Assembly: GCF_029457495.1 (NCBI RefSeq)
Contig: NZ_CP120361.1
Location: 3,736,001-3,800,000, forward strand
Source of the DNA: Chelativorans sp. AA-79
GTDB taxonomy: Bacteria > Pseudomonadota > Alphaproteobacteria > Rhizobiales > Rhizobiaceae
DNA length: 64,000 bases
Direction: 5' to 3'
Under the pieces are notes generated by a model. The model ran no database searches and had not been told where the DNA came from. It saw nothing but the letters and a program-made list of their open reading frames with translations. Shown piece after piece: positions 10,164-19,601 of the stretch. Both the position numbers and the translations under genes were made by a program. How positions within the stretch are numbered: position 1 is the first letter of the stretch; each line of letters begins with the position of its first letter.

Positions 10164-11512
10164 GCGCGCACCTCCGCGCTGCAATCGGCGAAGATACGTC
10201 CGCAATCCTCGCTCTCGTCGATGCGCCAAAAGCGTTCGAGCAGGCTGTCCACGTTGCGCAGGCCGACGGACTCGGCGTGCCTGCGGAACTTTTCCGAGAG
10301 ATCATCGTCGCTCATAGGATTGGCGGCGGAGCCGCGCGCGCCGTCGACCGCGGCGGTGAACACCTTCCCGTCGTTCATTTCCACCCGCATTTGGATGGAA
10401 TAGATGTCGCGCTCCGCCTCGTCGACGAAGCGGATCTGCGGTCGGCGCCCCTTTGTCTCGGCGACGGCGCCATCGGAAAACTCGGCCACGCCCGCTCTTC
10501 CCTTCAAGACGGCGATCGAGAAGGCGTGCTGAGCGCTCACCTGAGAAAGCCGGCCGCTTTCGACGTCCGGCCGGTCCGTGCGCTCGCGCAGAAGCGGATG
10601 AGCGTGGATGGTGACCCTCTCGACGGCGGCGGGATCGGCAAGACCCTGCTCGCGCAACTCGAGCGCGGCATCCACCACCGGGTTGAGCACCACACCGACT
10701 GGGTAGGGCTTATAGGTGTTGGAGGCGAATTCCCAGCGCTCGCCGAGCCCCTCTGTCACTTCCTCCGGGTTCGGCGTGTCGCTGTAGAGTCTGATGAAGC
10801 CGAACTCGCCGTCCAGCACGTCCGCCGGCCCGGTGAACCCCTCCCGTGCAAGATGCGCGGAAATCAGCCCGTTCCGCGCGGCGTTGCCGACGCTGATGCT
10901 CTTCGACATCGTCCCCAACGCCTGCACCATGCCGCAGGCCTGCACCGCCGCATTGCCGATCGCGGAGACCGCCGCCCTCTTGTCGAGGCGCAGCAGCGCG
11001 CTTGCCGCGATTGCGCTGCCGATCACGCCGCAGGTGGAGGTGATGTGCCAGCCGCGCGCATAGTGGGCGGGCGAGACGGCGTTGCCGATCCGGCATTCGG
11101 CCTCGGCGCCCGCAACGAAGGCCGTCAGGAAGGCGCGCCCGCTCGTCCTTTGTTCCTGCGCCAGCGCCATCAAGGCCGGCACGACGGGCGCGGAAGGGTG
11201 CATCACCGTGCGCGGATGGGTGTCGTCGTAGTCGTGGATATTGGCCGCCATGGCATTCAGAAAGGCGGCGAGCAGCGGATCGCATCTTTCCGCCCGGCCG
11301 ACCAGGACGGCATTTCCGGGCGGGCTGTACGAGGAGAGCACCTTGAATGCTTTTTCAATTGCCGCCTCGCGGCAGCCGGCGAAACCGGTGGCCAGAATGT
11401 TGACGAGGGCGCGCCGGGCCTGATGGCGCACCGCCTCCGGAATGTCCTCATAGGCAAGGCCGGTCACGAACCGAGCGAGAGTCTCCTCGATGTCGCTCTC
11501 GATCTCAGCCAT
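10160..11512 (-). CDS. MmgE/PrpD family protein (1 of 3)
   Basis: Member of the family of 2-methylcitrate dehydratase, cis-aconitate decarboxylase and related lyases (450 aa). Family landmarks are HDYDDTH at about 92-98, HPSAPVVPAL, ARGWHITSTCGVIGSA and KPYPVG. The family dehydrates or decarboxylates tricarboxylic and related acids; which acid cannot be read here. It abuts the HIBADH-like gene with no gap and overlaps the SDR by 4 bp. The other two paralogues lie at 13.5 and 37.2 kb in separate units. The plus-strand paralogue at 13.5 kb is the more similar by eye. Confidence 0.9.
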   Translation of the reverse strand: MAEIESDIEETLARFVTGLAYEDIPEAVRHQARRALVNILATGFAGCREAAIEKAFKVLSSYSPPGNAVLVGRAERCDPLLAAFLNAMAANIHDYDDTHPRTVMHPSAPVVPALMALAQEQRTSGRAFLTAFVAGAEAECRIGNAVSPAHYARGWHITSTCGVIGSAIAASALLRLDKRAAVSAIGNAAVQACGMVQALGTMSKSISVGNAARNGLISAHLAREGFTGPADVLDGEFGFIRLYSDTPNPEEVTEGLGERWEFASNTYKPYPVGVVLNPVVDAALELREQGLADPAAVERVTIHAHPLLRERTDRPDVESGRLSQVSAQHAFSIAVLKGRAGVAEFSDGAVAETKGRRPQIRFVDEAERDIYSIQMRVEMNDGKVFTAAVDGARGSAANPMSDDDLSEKFRRHAESVGLRNVDSLLERFWRIDESEDCGRIFADCSAEVRA

Positions 11513-12427
11513 CTACTTGCCCTCCCCCGCGGCCGCGCCGCGCACCTCCACGCCCGCCTGTGCCTCGACCAGTTTGATCACCGTGGTGAGGTCCGCGTCC
11601 GCGCCCAGCGTGTCACGCGTTGCGTTCAGCACCTGCTGGACGGCTCTGCCCACCTTCATGTCGACGCCGCGGCGCTCGGCCTCCTCGATGCACAGGCGCG
11701 CATCCTTGGCAGACAGGCCGATGGCGAAGCCGAAGTCGAATGAACGCGGCAGAACGTTGTCGGGAATCTTCCTTTCCGTCGCGCTGTTACGGCCGCTGCC
11801 GGCATTCAGCACCTCGATCATGCGGTCGGGGTCGAGCCCGCACTTCACGCCCAGCACCAGCGCCTCGCTGGAGATGGTGAGCGCTGTTGTCGACATGAGA
11901 TTGTTGATGACCTTCATGGACTGGCCCATGCCCGGCTCCGTGCCGACGACGAAGAGCTTTCCCAGAAGCTCCAGCACCGGCCTCAGCGCCTCGACCGCCT
12001 CCGCCTCTCCGGCCGCCATAAGGGCGAGCCGGCCGGCCTCCGCCCCGGAGACACCGCCGCTCACGGGGCAATCGACCAGGATCTTGCCTTTTGCCGCAAG
12101 CCCGGCCGCCACTTGCGCCTCGGTTTCGGAACCGGTGGTGGAGAGATCGACGATGATACGCGTCCGCTTCGCCGCGGAAAGGCCTCCGTCGCCCAAACAG
12201 ACCTGCCGGACCACCTCGGGCGTGGGGAGCGACAGGAACACGGCATCTGCCTCCGCGCCGAGTTCGGCAACCGAGGATGCATGCCTGGCACCTGCCCGGA
12301 CGAGCTCTGCCACAGCATCGTCGTTCGGATCGTGGACCACGAGATCATGGCCTGCCCGCAGAATGTTGAGCGCCATCGGCCGGCCCATATTGCCGAGCCC
12401 CACGAACCCGTAGATTGCCTGTCCCAT
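11513..12427 (-). CDS. NAD(P)-dependent beta-hydroxyacid dehydrogenase, HIBADH-like (1 of 2)
   Basis: Oxidises a 3-hydroxy acid or reduces its semialdehyde (304 aa). The Rossmann motif GLGNMG is at 10-15, the substrate motif PVSGG at 121-125 and the catalytic Lys172 in GQSMKVINN. The all-helical C-terminal domain is of normal length. Family members include 3-hydroxyisobutyrate, tartronate-semialdehyde and glyoxylate reductases. It has a close paralogue at 21.1 kb. Second gene of the minus-strand operon, 30 bp after the degenerate SDR. Confidence 0.9.
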   Translation of the reverse strand: MGQAIYGFVGLGNMGRPMALNILRAGHDLVVHDPNDDAVAELVRAGARHASSVAELGAEADAVFLSLPTPEVVRQVCLGDGGLSAAKRTRIIVDLSTTGSETEAQVAAGLAAKGKILVDCPVSGGVSGAEAGRLALMAAGEAEAVEALRPVLELLGKLFVVGTEPGMGQSMKVINNLMSTTALTISSEALVLGVKCGLDPDRMIEVLNAGSGRNSATERKIPDNVLPRSFDFGFAIGLSAKDARLCIEEAERRGVDMKVGRAVQQVLNATRDTLGADADLTTVIKLVEAQAGVEVRGAAAGEGK

Positions 12428-12457
12428 GAATACCTTCTCCGTTGGTGACCGATGCCG

Positions 12458-13240
12458 TCAGATGCCGGGCGTGGCGCCGCCGTCCACGACTATGGTCGCG
12501 CCGTGCACATAGGCCGCCTCGCTGGACGCCAGAAAGCGGACCATGCGGGCAATGTCGTCCGGCTCGCCGAAACGCGCAATGTCCAGCGACTGGCGCAGCC
12601 TTTCCTGCGCCTCCTCCAGGCCGATCCCCTCGCGCTCGGCCACGGCCGCGATGCGCTTGCGCAAACGGTCGGTCACGATGTGTCCGGGGCAGACGACGTT
12701 GACGCGCGGACGCCCGTCGCGCGATCGCTTGGCAAGGGCCTTGGAGAAATTGATGATGGCCGCATTGACCGGACCGCCGATGGTGAAGGCAGGCTCGGGC
12801 GTCTGTGCGCCGACGCCGGAGATGTTGATGATCGCTCCACCGCTTTTTTCCAGATGCGGCCAGGCACTGCGGCAGCTGCGCACCATGCCGTGGTATTTCA
12901 GCGCGAAGCCCGAAAGGTGATCCTCGTCGGAGAGCTCCAGAAAATCGCCGCGTTTGGTGTCCCCGGCATTGTTGACGAGCACGTCGAGGCGGCCGAACCG
13001 GCCGACCGTCTCTTTCACCATCTCCTGCGGCGCAACAGGCCGGGCCAGGTCGACGGTGATCGCAAGGCTTTCGGGCGCGCCTGTTCTTTCGGCTCGCCCT
13101 GCCACATCCTCGAGCGCCGCCCTGTCCCTGGCGGCGAGCGCCACGCGGTAGCCCGCTGCCGCAAAGTTCAGCACGATCGCCCTGCCGAGGCCGCGGCTGG
13201 CGCCAGTGATTAGCGCCACCGGGATTCTATCATTGTCCAT
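12458..13240 (-). CDS. SDR-family protein lacking the YxxxK active site
   Basis: SDR fold (260 aa) with an intact NAD(P) motif TGASRGLG at 12-19, VNNAG at 89-93 and a normal C-terminus ending in VDGGATPGI. Where other SDRs carry Tyr-x-x-x-Lys, the sequence reads Gly155-Gly-Pro-Val-Asn159 (TIGGPVN). Both catalytic residues are therefore gone, though Ser141 remains. The frame is clean, so this is not a recent pseudogene. It may be an atypical reductase, like some SDR subfamilies with altered tetrads, or a non-catalytic partner. First gene of the four-gene minus operon. Start ATG 13240. Confidence 0.82.
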   Translation of the reverse strand: MDNDRIPVALITGASRGLGRAIVLNFAAAGYRVALAARDRAALEDVAGRAERTGAPESLAITVDLARPVAPQEMVKETVGRFGRLDVLVNNAGDTKRGDFLELSDEDHLSGFALKYHGMVRSCRSAWPHLEKSGGAIINISGVGAQTPEPAFTIGGPVNAAIINFSKALAKRSRDGRPRVNVVCPGHIVTDRLRKRIAAVAEREGIGLEEAQERLRQSLDIARFGEPDDIARMVRFLASSEAAYVHGATIVVDGGATPGI

Positions 13241-13335
13241 GGTGCCGATTTCCGTCCCCTGGCGCGTCAAAGGCGCCGTTGCGATCCTCGGGCAGTGTGT
13301 GATCGTTGGAGGATGTGTCCCGCTATCACACTAAG

Positions 13336-13354
13336 CATACTATCATACAATCAT
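13336..13354 (-). promoter_or_regulatory. GntR-type operator box A
   Basis: On the minus strand this reads ATGATTGTATGATAGTATG, one mismatch from the core GATTGTATTAT. It lies in the divergent gap between the SDR-HIBADH-PrpD-SDR operon and the plus-strand PrpD gene. It abuts a plus-strand -35-like TTGACT at 13356-13361, with a weak ATAGAT 17 bp further on. Confidence 0.65.
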
Positions 13355-13452
13355 GTTGACTGTCAATAATATCCTGGGATAGATGTGCTTGCCGCGCATG
13401 TTTCATCCGACAGCGTCGAAAGGCAAAACTGCCAGCCAGGAGGAGCCGACGA

Positions 13453-14796
13453 GTGCATGTAACCAAAGAGATGGCGGACTATATCGTTGGCAGCCGATTC
13501 GAGGATCTGCCGGAGGATGTTGTTGCGGAGGCGCGGCGGGCGATCGTGAATATCGTCGGCTGCGCAATGGGCGGTGCGCCGGAGGAAGGGACCGATATCG
13601 CCATCGCGACCTTCTCCCCGTTCTTCGGCAAACCGACGGCCGCGATTGTTGGCCGGCGGGAGAAGGCGGACCCTCTTCATGCCGCGCTCATGAACGGCAT
13701 CACCTCGCATTTCCACGACTATGACGACACGACGCCGAAAAACTATATCCACGCCAGTTCTCCGGTCGCCTCCGCGCTCTTTGCCTATGCGAGCGCCAAT
13801 CCCGTCTCGGGACGGGATTTCCTGCACGCCTTCATCCTCGGCTTCGAGGTGACGTCGCGCGTCGGCAATGCGACGTATCCGGCCCACTATGATGCGGGCT
13901 GGCACAGCACCGGAACATGCGGCGTCTTTGGCGCCGCCGTCGCCATCGGCAAGCTGCTCGGCCTGGATTCCGGGCAGATGATCCACGCGATCGGGCTTGC
14001 CGCCACGCAGGCAGCGGGTCTGCGCGAGATGTTCGGCTCCATGGGCAAGCCTTTCCATCCCGGCCGTGCGGCGCAGAACGGCTACGTGGCCGCTCTTCTC
14101 GCGCAGAACGGCTTCACCTCCGGCATCCATCCGCTCGAAGGGCCGCGCGGCTTCGCCGCGGTGCAATCGGCCAGCTATGATCTTTCCAAGCTGACGGACG
14201 GCCTCGGCCGCGACTTCGATCTGCGCGAGAATACCTACAAGCCGTTTCCCTGCGGCATCGTCAACCACCCGGCGATAGACGCGGCTATCCAGCTCCACCA
14301 CGAGCACCGCCTGGCGCCGGGTTCGGTCAAGGCCGTGAGGCTGCGCGTGGCGCCGCTTGTCATGGACCTCTGCGGCAAGCGCGACATCACAAAGGGGCTG
14401 CAAGGCAAATTCTCCGTCGTGCACGGCGCGGCGGTCGGTCTCGTGCGCGGCAAGGCGGGCCTGCAGGAATATACCGATGAGGCGGTCAACGACCCGGAGA
14501 TCCGCCGCGTGCGCGAAAGCGCAGTGGCCGAGGGGGATGCGGCAATCTCCGAGGACGGGGTCGCCATGACGGTAGAATTCCAGGACGGCCGGGTGCTCAC
14601 CAAGACGCTCACCCATTCGCTCGGCAATCTGGCGCGGCCCCTTTCCAATGCCCAGCTCGAGGAGAAATTCCGCGACCAGGCATGCCGCCTCCTTTCCGCC
14701 GAGGACGTCGAGCGTCTGCTCGGCCAATGCTGGGCGATCGCGGAACTGCCGAGCGCCGGCGCGCTGGTCGATGCGTCGGTGCCGGGAGAGGCTTGA
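13453..14796 (+). CDS. MmgE/PrpD family protein (2 of 3)
   Basis: Second family member (447 aa), with HFHDYDDTTPKN, HASSPVASALFA, DAGWHSTGTCGVFGAA and NTYKPFPCGIVNHPA. By family it is a lyase on a di- or tricarboxylic acid; the substrate is unknown. The start is GTG 13453 because a strong AGGAGGAG lies 7 nt upstream; the first ATG in frame would remove the normal N-terminus. It is probably co-transcribed with the GntR regulator 91 bp downstream. It sits divergent to the operon that holds paralogue 1, with operator box A between them. Confidence 0.9.
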   Translation: MHVTKEMADYIVGSRFEDLPEDVVAEARRAIVNIVGCAMGGAPEEGTDIAIATFSPFFGKPTAAIVGRREKADPLHAALMNGITSHFHDYDDTTPKNYIHASSPVASALFAYASANPVSGRDFLHAFILGFEVTSRVGNATYPAHYDAGWHSTGTCGVFGAAVAIGKLLGLDSGQMIHAIGLAATQAAGLREMFGSMGKPFHPGRAAQNGYVAALLAQNGFTSGIHPLEGPRGFAAVQSASYDLSKLTDGLGRDFDLRENTYKPFPCGIVNHPAIDAAIQLHHEHRLAPGSVKAVRLRVAPLVMDLCGKRDITKGLQGKFSVVHGAAVGLVRGKAGLQEYTDEAVNDPEIRRVRESAVAEGDAAISEDGVAMTVEFQDGRVLTKTLTHSLGNLARPLSNAQLEEKFRDQACRLLSAEDVERLLGQCWAIAELPSAGALVDASVPGEA

Positions 14797-14887
14797 AATC
14801 GAGTGCAAGGAGATCACGGTCCGTCACAGGTGGCATAGCGCCGAGATGTGCACTATGAAGAGCCGGATCCGAAAAGCTGATTTTGCC

Positions 14888-15580
14888 ATGGACGACCAGA
14901 ACCTGCAGATCACAAGCCAGCCGACGACGCTGCGGCGCATGGTGGAGGACCGGTTACGCACTGCGATCCTCCGCGGCCGCTTCCAGCCTGGCCAGAGACT
15001 GGTCGAGCGGGAACTGTGCGAGCTGATCGGTGTCAGCCGCACCTCCATACGCGAGGCGTTGCGCCAACTCGAGGCCGAAGGGATCGTCGACACGGTCTCG
15101 CAGCGCGGCCCGGTCGTGGCAGTCATCGACCTGGAGGAGGCCCGGCAGCTCTATGCGGTGAGGGCACTGCTCGAAGGTTATGCCGGAAGGGAGTTCGCGC
15201 GCAACGCGACGGACGAGGAGATCAAGGAACTCAGCGAGGCGGTCGACGCCCTAAAAGCCGATATCGGGAAGGACGATTTCGGTCCGAACATGCTCGGCGC
15301 CAAGTCGCGCTTCTATGCGGTCCTGATGCGCGGCAGCCGCAATGTCTTCATCGAGAAGCTGCTCACGACCCTGCACAACCGGATCATGCTCTTGCGGCTG
15401 ACCACCATGAACCAGCCTGGCCGCGTCCATGAGAGCCTCGCCGAGATCGAGGAAATCCGCAATGCAATAGCGGCACGCGATCCCGAGCGCGCCGAGCGCG
15501 CCTGCATCAGGCACATCGAATCCGCCAGCATTGTCGCTATGCGCGTGTTGCAGAAGCAGGAGGGGCGGAAGCAGGGCTAG
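14888..15580 (+). CDS. FCD-domain GntR-family regulator (1 of 2)
   Basis: Transcriptional regulator of the FadR/VanR type (230 aa). The winged HTH covers about residues 15-80 (VERELCELIGVSRTSIREALRQLEAEGIV), followed by an all-helical FCD ligand domain. Where many FCD proteins carry metal-binding histidines in the Phe-His and Glu-His positions, this one has Tyr143 (RFYAVL) and Ser183 (HESLAEI). Only the last histidine, His209, remains. The paralogue at 20.1 kb has the same changes. Starts at 14855 or 14846 are also possible, since no start has a strong ribosome-binding site. Candidate controller of boxes A-H. Confidence 0.88.
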   Translation: MDDQNLQITSQPTTLRRMVEDRLRTAILRGRFQPGQRLVERELCELIGVSRTSIREALRQLEAEGIVDTVSQRGPVVAVIDLEEARQLYAVRALLEGYAGREFARNATDEEIKELSEAVDALKADIGKDDFGPNMLGAKSRFYAVLMRGSRNVFIEKLLTTLHNRIMLLRLTTMNQPGRVHESLAEIEEIRNAIAARDPERAERACIRHIESASIVAMRVLQKQEGRKQG

Positions 15581-15767
15581 ATGTATGCGTTCCGCCGATA
15601 TGCAGCGGGACGCATCGGGTGCCGGGGACTGGAGGACGGAATCGGTCCATGACGTGTAGCCGGACCGCGGAACCGCCGCGGCACGAGAGGATGCGTGCGT
15701 CCGCACGGGTCAAGGAAGCAGGCGGTGGCCGGCCGGGCGGCCGCACCGCAGCAGGCGCGGCCTGACC

Positions 15768-16511
15768 ATGCCGGACCTGGCGTTGTTCATCCTCGCCGGC
15801 CTTCTCGGCGGTGCCGTCAATGCACTGGCGGGCGGCGCCAAGCTGTTCATCTTTCCTCTGCTCATGGCCTCGGGCCTGCCGCCGGTGGTCGCCAATGCCA
15901 CGAGCACGGTGGCCCTTTGGCCGGCACAGCTTCCGGCCGCCTGGCTCTACCGGCACCTCTTCGCCGGGCGCGCGCTGATCTTCCTCCGCCGCCTCGCCCC
16001 TGCGCTTGTGGGAGCACTGATGGGTTCGTTTGCGCTGATCCTGTCCCCGCAGGACGCCTTTCTTGCGGTGGTGCCGTTTCTGCTGGTATTGGCGGTGGTG
16101 GCGATTGCGCTTGGAAATCGCCTGGCGCTGCTGGTGAGCCGTCTGGTGGTGGGCCACCGCGGCCGCGGCCTGCTGACGATCCTTCTCATGTTTCTCACCG
16201 GGTTCTATGGAGGCTATTTCGCCGCCGGGCTCGGCTTCTTTCTCATCACCGTCCTGACCATGTCGGGTGTGACGTCGATCCGCAGCGCCAATGCGGAGAA
16301 GAATCTGAGCGCCTTCTTCATCAACACGACCTCCATCGTGCCCTATTTCCTGTCAGGGCTTGTCGACCTTCCGGCGGCCCTGAGCGTGCTTGCCGGGGGA
16401 CTGGTGGGCGGCTATTGCGGCGGGTGGCTGAGCGGGTATCTGCCTGAGACGCCGATGCGCATCCTCGTGGCCACACTCGGTCTCGCCCTCACGCTTTCCT
16501 TCCTGTTCTGA
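15768..16511 (+). CDS. TauE/SafE-family membrane protein
   Basis: Putative anion or organosulfonate/organic-acid exporter of the inner membrane (247 aa, about eight hydrophobic segments). Typical features are the N-terminal GGAVNALAGGAKLFIFPLL, the central LTGFYGGYFAAGLGFFLI (the repeated family motif) and SANAEKNLSAF. It stands alone after the GntR gene, with a 187-bp gap and a strong hairpin after it. By family it moves small sulfur or carboxylate compounds; its role beside the TTT importer is unclear. Confidence 0.85.
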   Translation: MPDLALFILAGLLGGAVNALAGGAKLFIFPLLMASGLPPVVANATSTVALWPAQLPAAWLYRHLFAGRALIFLRRLAPALVGALMGSFALILSPQDAFLAVVPFLLVLAVVAIALGNRLALLVSRLVVGHRGRGLLTILLMFLTGFYGGYFAAGLGFFLITVLTMSGVTSIRSANAEKNLSAFFINTTSIVPYFLSGLVDLPAALSVLAGGLVGGYCGGWLSGYLPETPMRILVATLGLALTLSFLF

Positions 16512-16544
16512 GGCGGAGCCGGCGTCTGGCGGAATGCAAAAGCC

Positions 16545-16570
16545 GGCCGGGCGCGGCAGCGCGCCCGGCC
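16545..16570. terminator. Bidirectional intrinsic terminator
   Basis: GGCCGGGCGCG (16545-16555) pairs perfectly with 16560-16570 around a GCAG loop. It lies between the convergent TauE/SafE and tctC genes. On the minus strand it is followed by TTTT, fitting termination of the tctBAC transcript. Confidence 0.75.
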
Positions 16571-16584
16571 AAGAATGGCGGCGG

Positions 16585-17580
16585 CTATTGCTCGCTCGTT
16601 TCTTCCTGCTCCAGGCTATCGAGAATGGCCTGGTAGGTCTCGCGTTCCTTCCGGATCACCTCGCGCGCCTCGGCGAGCCCGCGGAAGGTCATGTCCATGA
16701 ACCGCGTCTCGCCGACATTCTGGGCCTGCTCGCCTGCGACAGCGGGCTCGAAGGCGGCGGAGATCTTCTCCAGCACCTCCTCAGGCGTACCCGCCGGCGC
16801 ATGCAGCGAGATATGGCTGGTCACACCGAAGGGAAAGCCCATGTCGCCCATGGAAATCAAGTCTGGCGCAACCTTCAGCCGGCCATGCGAGGCCGCGAAC
16901 AGGGCCTTCGCGTCGCCGGCATTGACGAGCGGGGCCCAGGAACCGCCGGAGAAGGAGACGTCGACATCGCCCGACAGCACGGCCTGGACGGCGCCGTTCC
17001 CGCCGCTGACGGGCAGCGGCAGCAGTTCTATTCCCCGTTCCTTGGCGATGTACTGCATCAGGAGGCGGTCGATGGCCAGCTGGCTGGCATAGGTCATCGG
17101 CCGGTTCTCGTTCTTGACGAGGTCGACCAACTCGTCGAGCGTGCCGAAGGGCATGTCCTTGTTGGCGAAGACGGCGTTCTGGAACTCACCCAAAATGGCG
17201 ACGTGCTCGAAATCGTCGATGTCGTAGGCGGTTCTTTCCACGAGCGGCGCCAAGGTGATGGAAGTGGAGTTCGTGGCGAGCAGCGTATAGCCATCCGCAT
17301 CCCGGCTCATCACCTGCGTCGCCGCCACGCCACCGCCTGCGCCGCCGACATTCTGCACGAGGATGTTCTGGCCGAGCTCGCGGCTGAGAATCTCGGTCAT
17401 GGCGCGGATGGCGGAGTCCGTGCCGCCTCCAGCAGGGTAAGCGACTACGATGGTGATGTCGTCCTGGGGCCATTCCTGCGCCTCGGCCGGTACCGTCCAC
17501 GACGAGGCGAGCGCAAACACGCCCGCACCCGCCGCTGCTGCCATGGCGATGAGATTCGTTCGTCTTGTCATTCCGATCAT
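16585..17580 (-). CDS. tctC: TctC-type periplasmic solute-binding protein (TTT importer 1)
   Basis: Bug/TctC-family binding protein (331 aa) for a carboxylated substrate. It has an N-terminal signal with an arginine pair and a hydrophobic stretch, ending near AEAQEWP. Family motifs are VAYPAGGGTD, which forms the carboxylate-binding loop, VQNVGGAGGGVAATQV and DGYTLLATNS. The order of transcription is tctB-tctA-tctC, so the binding protein comes last rather than first. The C-terminus is rich in Glu (LEQEETSEQ). Start ATG 17580; an ATG three codons later is possible. Confidence 0.9.
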   Translation of the reverse strand: MIGMTRRTNLIAMAAAAGAGVFALASSWTVPAEAQEWPQDDITIVVAYPAGGGTDSAIRAMTEILSRELGQNILVQNVGGAGGGVAATQVMSRDADGYTLLATNSTSITLAPLVERTAYDIDDFEHVAILGEFQNAVFANKDMPFGTLDELVDLVKNENRPMTYASQLAIDRLLMQYIAKERGIELLPLPVSGGNGAVQAVLSGDVDVSFSGGSWAPLVNAGDAKALFAASHGRLKVAPDLISMGDMGFPFGVTSHISLHAPAGTPEEVLEKISAAFEPAVAGEQAQNVGETRFMDMTFRGLAEAREVIRKERETYQAILDSLEQEETSEQ

Positions 17581-17617
17581 CGGGCATTCCTCCCTTCCAA
17601 GTTTCTTGATGGTTTCT

Positions 17618-19135
17618 TCAGCCGGTATCCGGCTGGCTCCTTCCCATCGAGCGCAAACCTTTCACAGTGAAGCGCCAGATGGAAAAAACGGACAGCAGCA
17701 GGAAGGCGATCGCGATCGGATGGTCGAGCAGGATCGCCGCATTGCCGCCGGAAAGAATAAGCGACTGCCGGATCGTCAGCTCGGCCATCGGGCCGAGAAC
17801 GTAACCGACGACGAAGGTGACGAAGGAGAAGTCCAGCTTCTTCATGAAATATCCAAAGAAGCCGAACACCAGCATCAGATAGACGCCGAACATGCCGCCG
17901 CCTTCCATATAGGCGCCGACGATGCACAGAAAGATGATAACGGGGTAGATGACGGTCTCGCGCACCCGGATGATCATCCGGAACAGATACTGGCCGGAGA
18001 GCCCGACGAAGAGCAGCGCGACCGCGGCCATGATCATGCCGATATAGATCGAGAAAACGATCTCGCCGTTCTCGCGGAAGAGGAACGGACCGGGCGTCAG
18101 CCCGTGCATCATGAAAGCGCCCATGAGAAGCGCCGTCGACAGGCTTCCCGGCACGCCGATCGCGAAGACTGGGATGAGGGCGGCGGGAACCGTTGCATTG
18201 TCGGCGGCCTCGGACGCGGCGACGCCTTCCGGCGCGCCGTGGCCGAAAAGCTCCGGATTGCGCGAGCCGTTGCGCACCCAGGTATAGGACAGGAACGAGG
18301 CGAGCGTCGCGCCCAGGCCAGGCAGAAGGCCGATGCCGGTGCCCACCAGCGAGCCGCGCATCACGGCGCCGGAAACACGCTTCAGCTCAGGTCGCGACAT
18401 TTTCGAGCCGGCGGCCCGCTCGGCGTCCAGCCTCGCCCGCGGTACGGCATGGGACCCGCGCCAGCCATTGTCGATCTGGATCAGGATTTCCGAAAGCGCG
18501 AGAGTGCCGATCGCCACCGCCAGGAGCGGAATCCCGTCATAAAGCTCCACCATGCCGAAAGTAAGCCGGGGCAAGCCGGTCTCCGAATCGATACCCGGCG
18601 CGGAAAGAAGCAACCCCAAAAAACCGGCGATCAGCGCCTTGAAGAAGGAATCGCCGGAGACGGCCGCAATGAAGGTGATGGAGAATATGAGAATCGATGC
18701 CAGTTCGATCGGGCCGAGCCCGATGGCGAAGCGGGCCATCGGTTGGGCGAGCGCGATCAGTATCAGCGTGGCGAAGACGTCGCCGGCGACCGAGGCATAG
18801 ACGGCGATGTTCAGCGCCTTCCTGGCCTCTCCCTTGCGGCTCATCGGATAGCCGTCATAGGTGGTGACCACCGAGGATGGCTCGCCCGGCACGTTGAGCA
18901 GAATGGCCGACACGGCCGAGCCGGCCGCACCCCCCTTGTTGATGCCTATCAGGAAGGAGAGCGCCATGGCCGGCGACATGGCGAAGGTGAAGGGAATGGC
19001 CACAGCGATCGCCGTCGTCCGGTTCATCCCCGGCAGGGCGCCCACGAGATAGCCCAGCAGCACCCCGAGCAGCACATAGGCGAAAACAAGGAACGTGAGC
19101 GTCTCGGAAATGGCAACGGTGATGTTGTCGATCAT
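17618..19135 (-). CDS. tctA: TctA-type large permease (TTT importer 1)
   Basis: Large membrane subunit of a tripartite tricarboxylate transporter (505 aa, 10-12 hydrophobic segments). Conserved stretches are GALPGMNRTTAIAVAIPFTF near the N-terminus and NKGGAAGSAVSAILLNVPGEPSS, the TctA hallmark. GLLPGLGATLASFLSY and EAADNATVPAALIPVFAIGVPGS lie in the second half, as expected for the internally repeated family. It works with TctB and TctC and is driven by ion gradients. It lies 10 bp after tctB. Confidence 0.93.
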   Translation of the reverse strand: MIDNITVAISETLTFLVFAYVLLGVLLGYLVGALPGMNRTTAIAVAIPFTFAMSPAMALSFLIGINKGGAAGSAVSAILLNVPGEPSSVVTTYDGYPMSRKGEARKALNIAVYASVAGDVFATLILIALAQPMARFAIGLGPIELASILIFSITFIAAVSGDSFFKALIAGFLGLLLSAPGIDSETGLPRLTFGMVELYDGIPLLAVAIGTLALSEILIQIDNGWRGSHAVPRARLDAERAAGSKMSRPELKRVSGAVMRGSLVGTGIGLLPGLGATLASFLSYTWVRNGSRNPELFGHGAPEGVAASEAADNATVPAALIPVFAIGVPGSLSTALLMGAFMMHGLTPGPFLFRENGEIVFSIYIGMIMAAVALLFVGLSGQYLFRMIIRVRETVIYPVIIFLCIVGAYMEGGGMFGVYLMLVFGFFGYFMKKLDFSFVTFVVGYVLGPMAELTIRQSLILSGGNAAILLDHPIAIAFLLLSVFSIWRFTVKGLRSMGRSQPDTG

Positions 19136-19145
19136 GGCGGCTCAG

Positions 19146-19601
19146 TCACGGAAGCGGCGTGCGCAATACATGGATCGCGAGGAAGTAAACGGCCGCTACC
19201 GGCAGGGTCGAGGTCGCGAGGATGCGCAGGAGATTGCGCTCGCCGAGAAAGACCATGAACCCGGCTATCAGCAACGGGCCGCCGACGATGATGTTGAGCA
19301 GATCGATGATGATCACGCCGGTCACAACCAGCGCCATGGAGGAAGCGAACATCAGAAGGTTCCAGCCGGTAATCGGGACCGGCCGCCGCTCGGCCCCGCT
19401 ACGTATGCGGTAAGCCGCATGGATCGCCAGCCCGGCCGCGCAGACCACCATTCCCGTCGACAGAAGCGTCGGAAAGAATGTCGGCGGCAAACCGAAATGC
19501 ATCCCATCCTCGGTCGCCATCGGAATGACCAGGAAGATGAGGAGGAACCCGAAAAGAACCAGCCCGACACCGCACAGCAGGTCGACTCTATGCATATCCA
19601 C
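19146..19601 (-). CDS. tctB: TctB-type small permease (TTT importer 1)
   Basis: Small membrane subunit (151 aa, four hydrophobic segments, short loops), starting MDMHRVDLLCGVGLVLFG and ending with a final helix and VLRTPLP. The family is poorly conserved; the call rests on size, topology and position directly before tctA. First gene of the operon. Operator box B and a minus-strand TTGACA at 19692-19697 lie about 95-115 bp upstream. Confidence 0.88.
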   Translation of the reverse strand: MDMHRVDLLCGVGLVLFGFLLIFLVIPMATEDGMHFGLPPTFFPTLLSTGMVVCAAGLAIHAAYRIRSGAERRPVPITGWNLLMFASSMALVVTGVIIIDLLNIIVGGPLLIAGFMVFLGERNLLRILATSTLPVAAVYFLAIHVLRTPLP

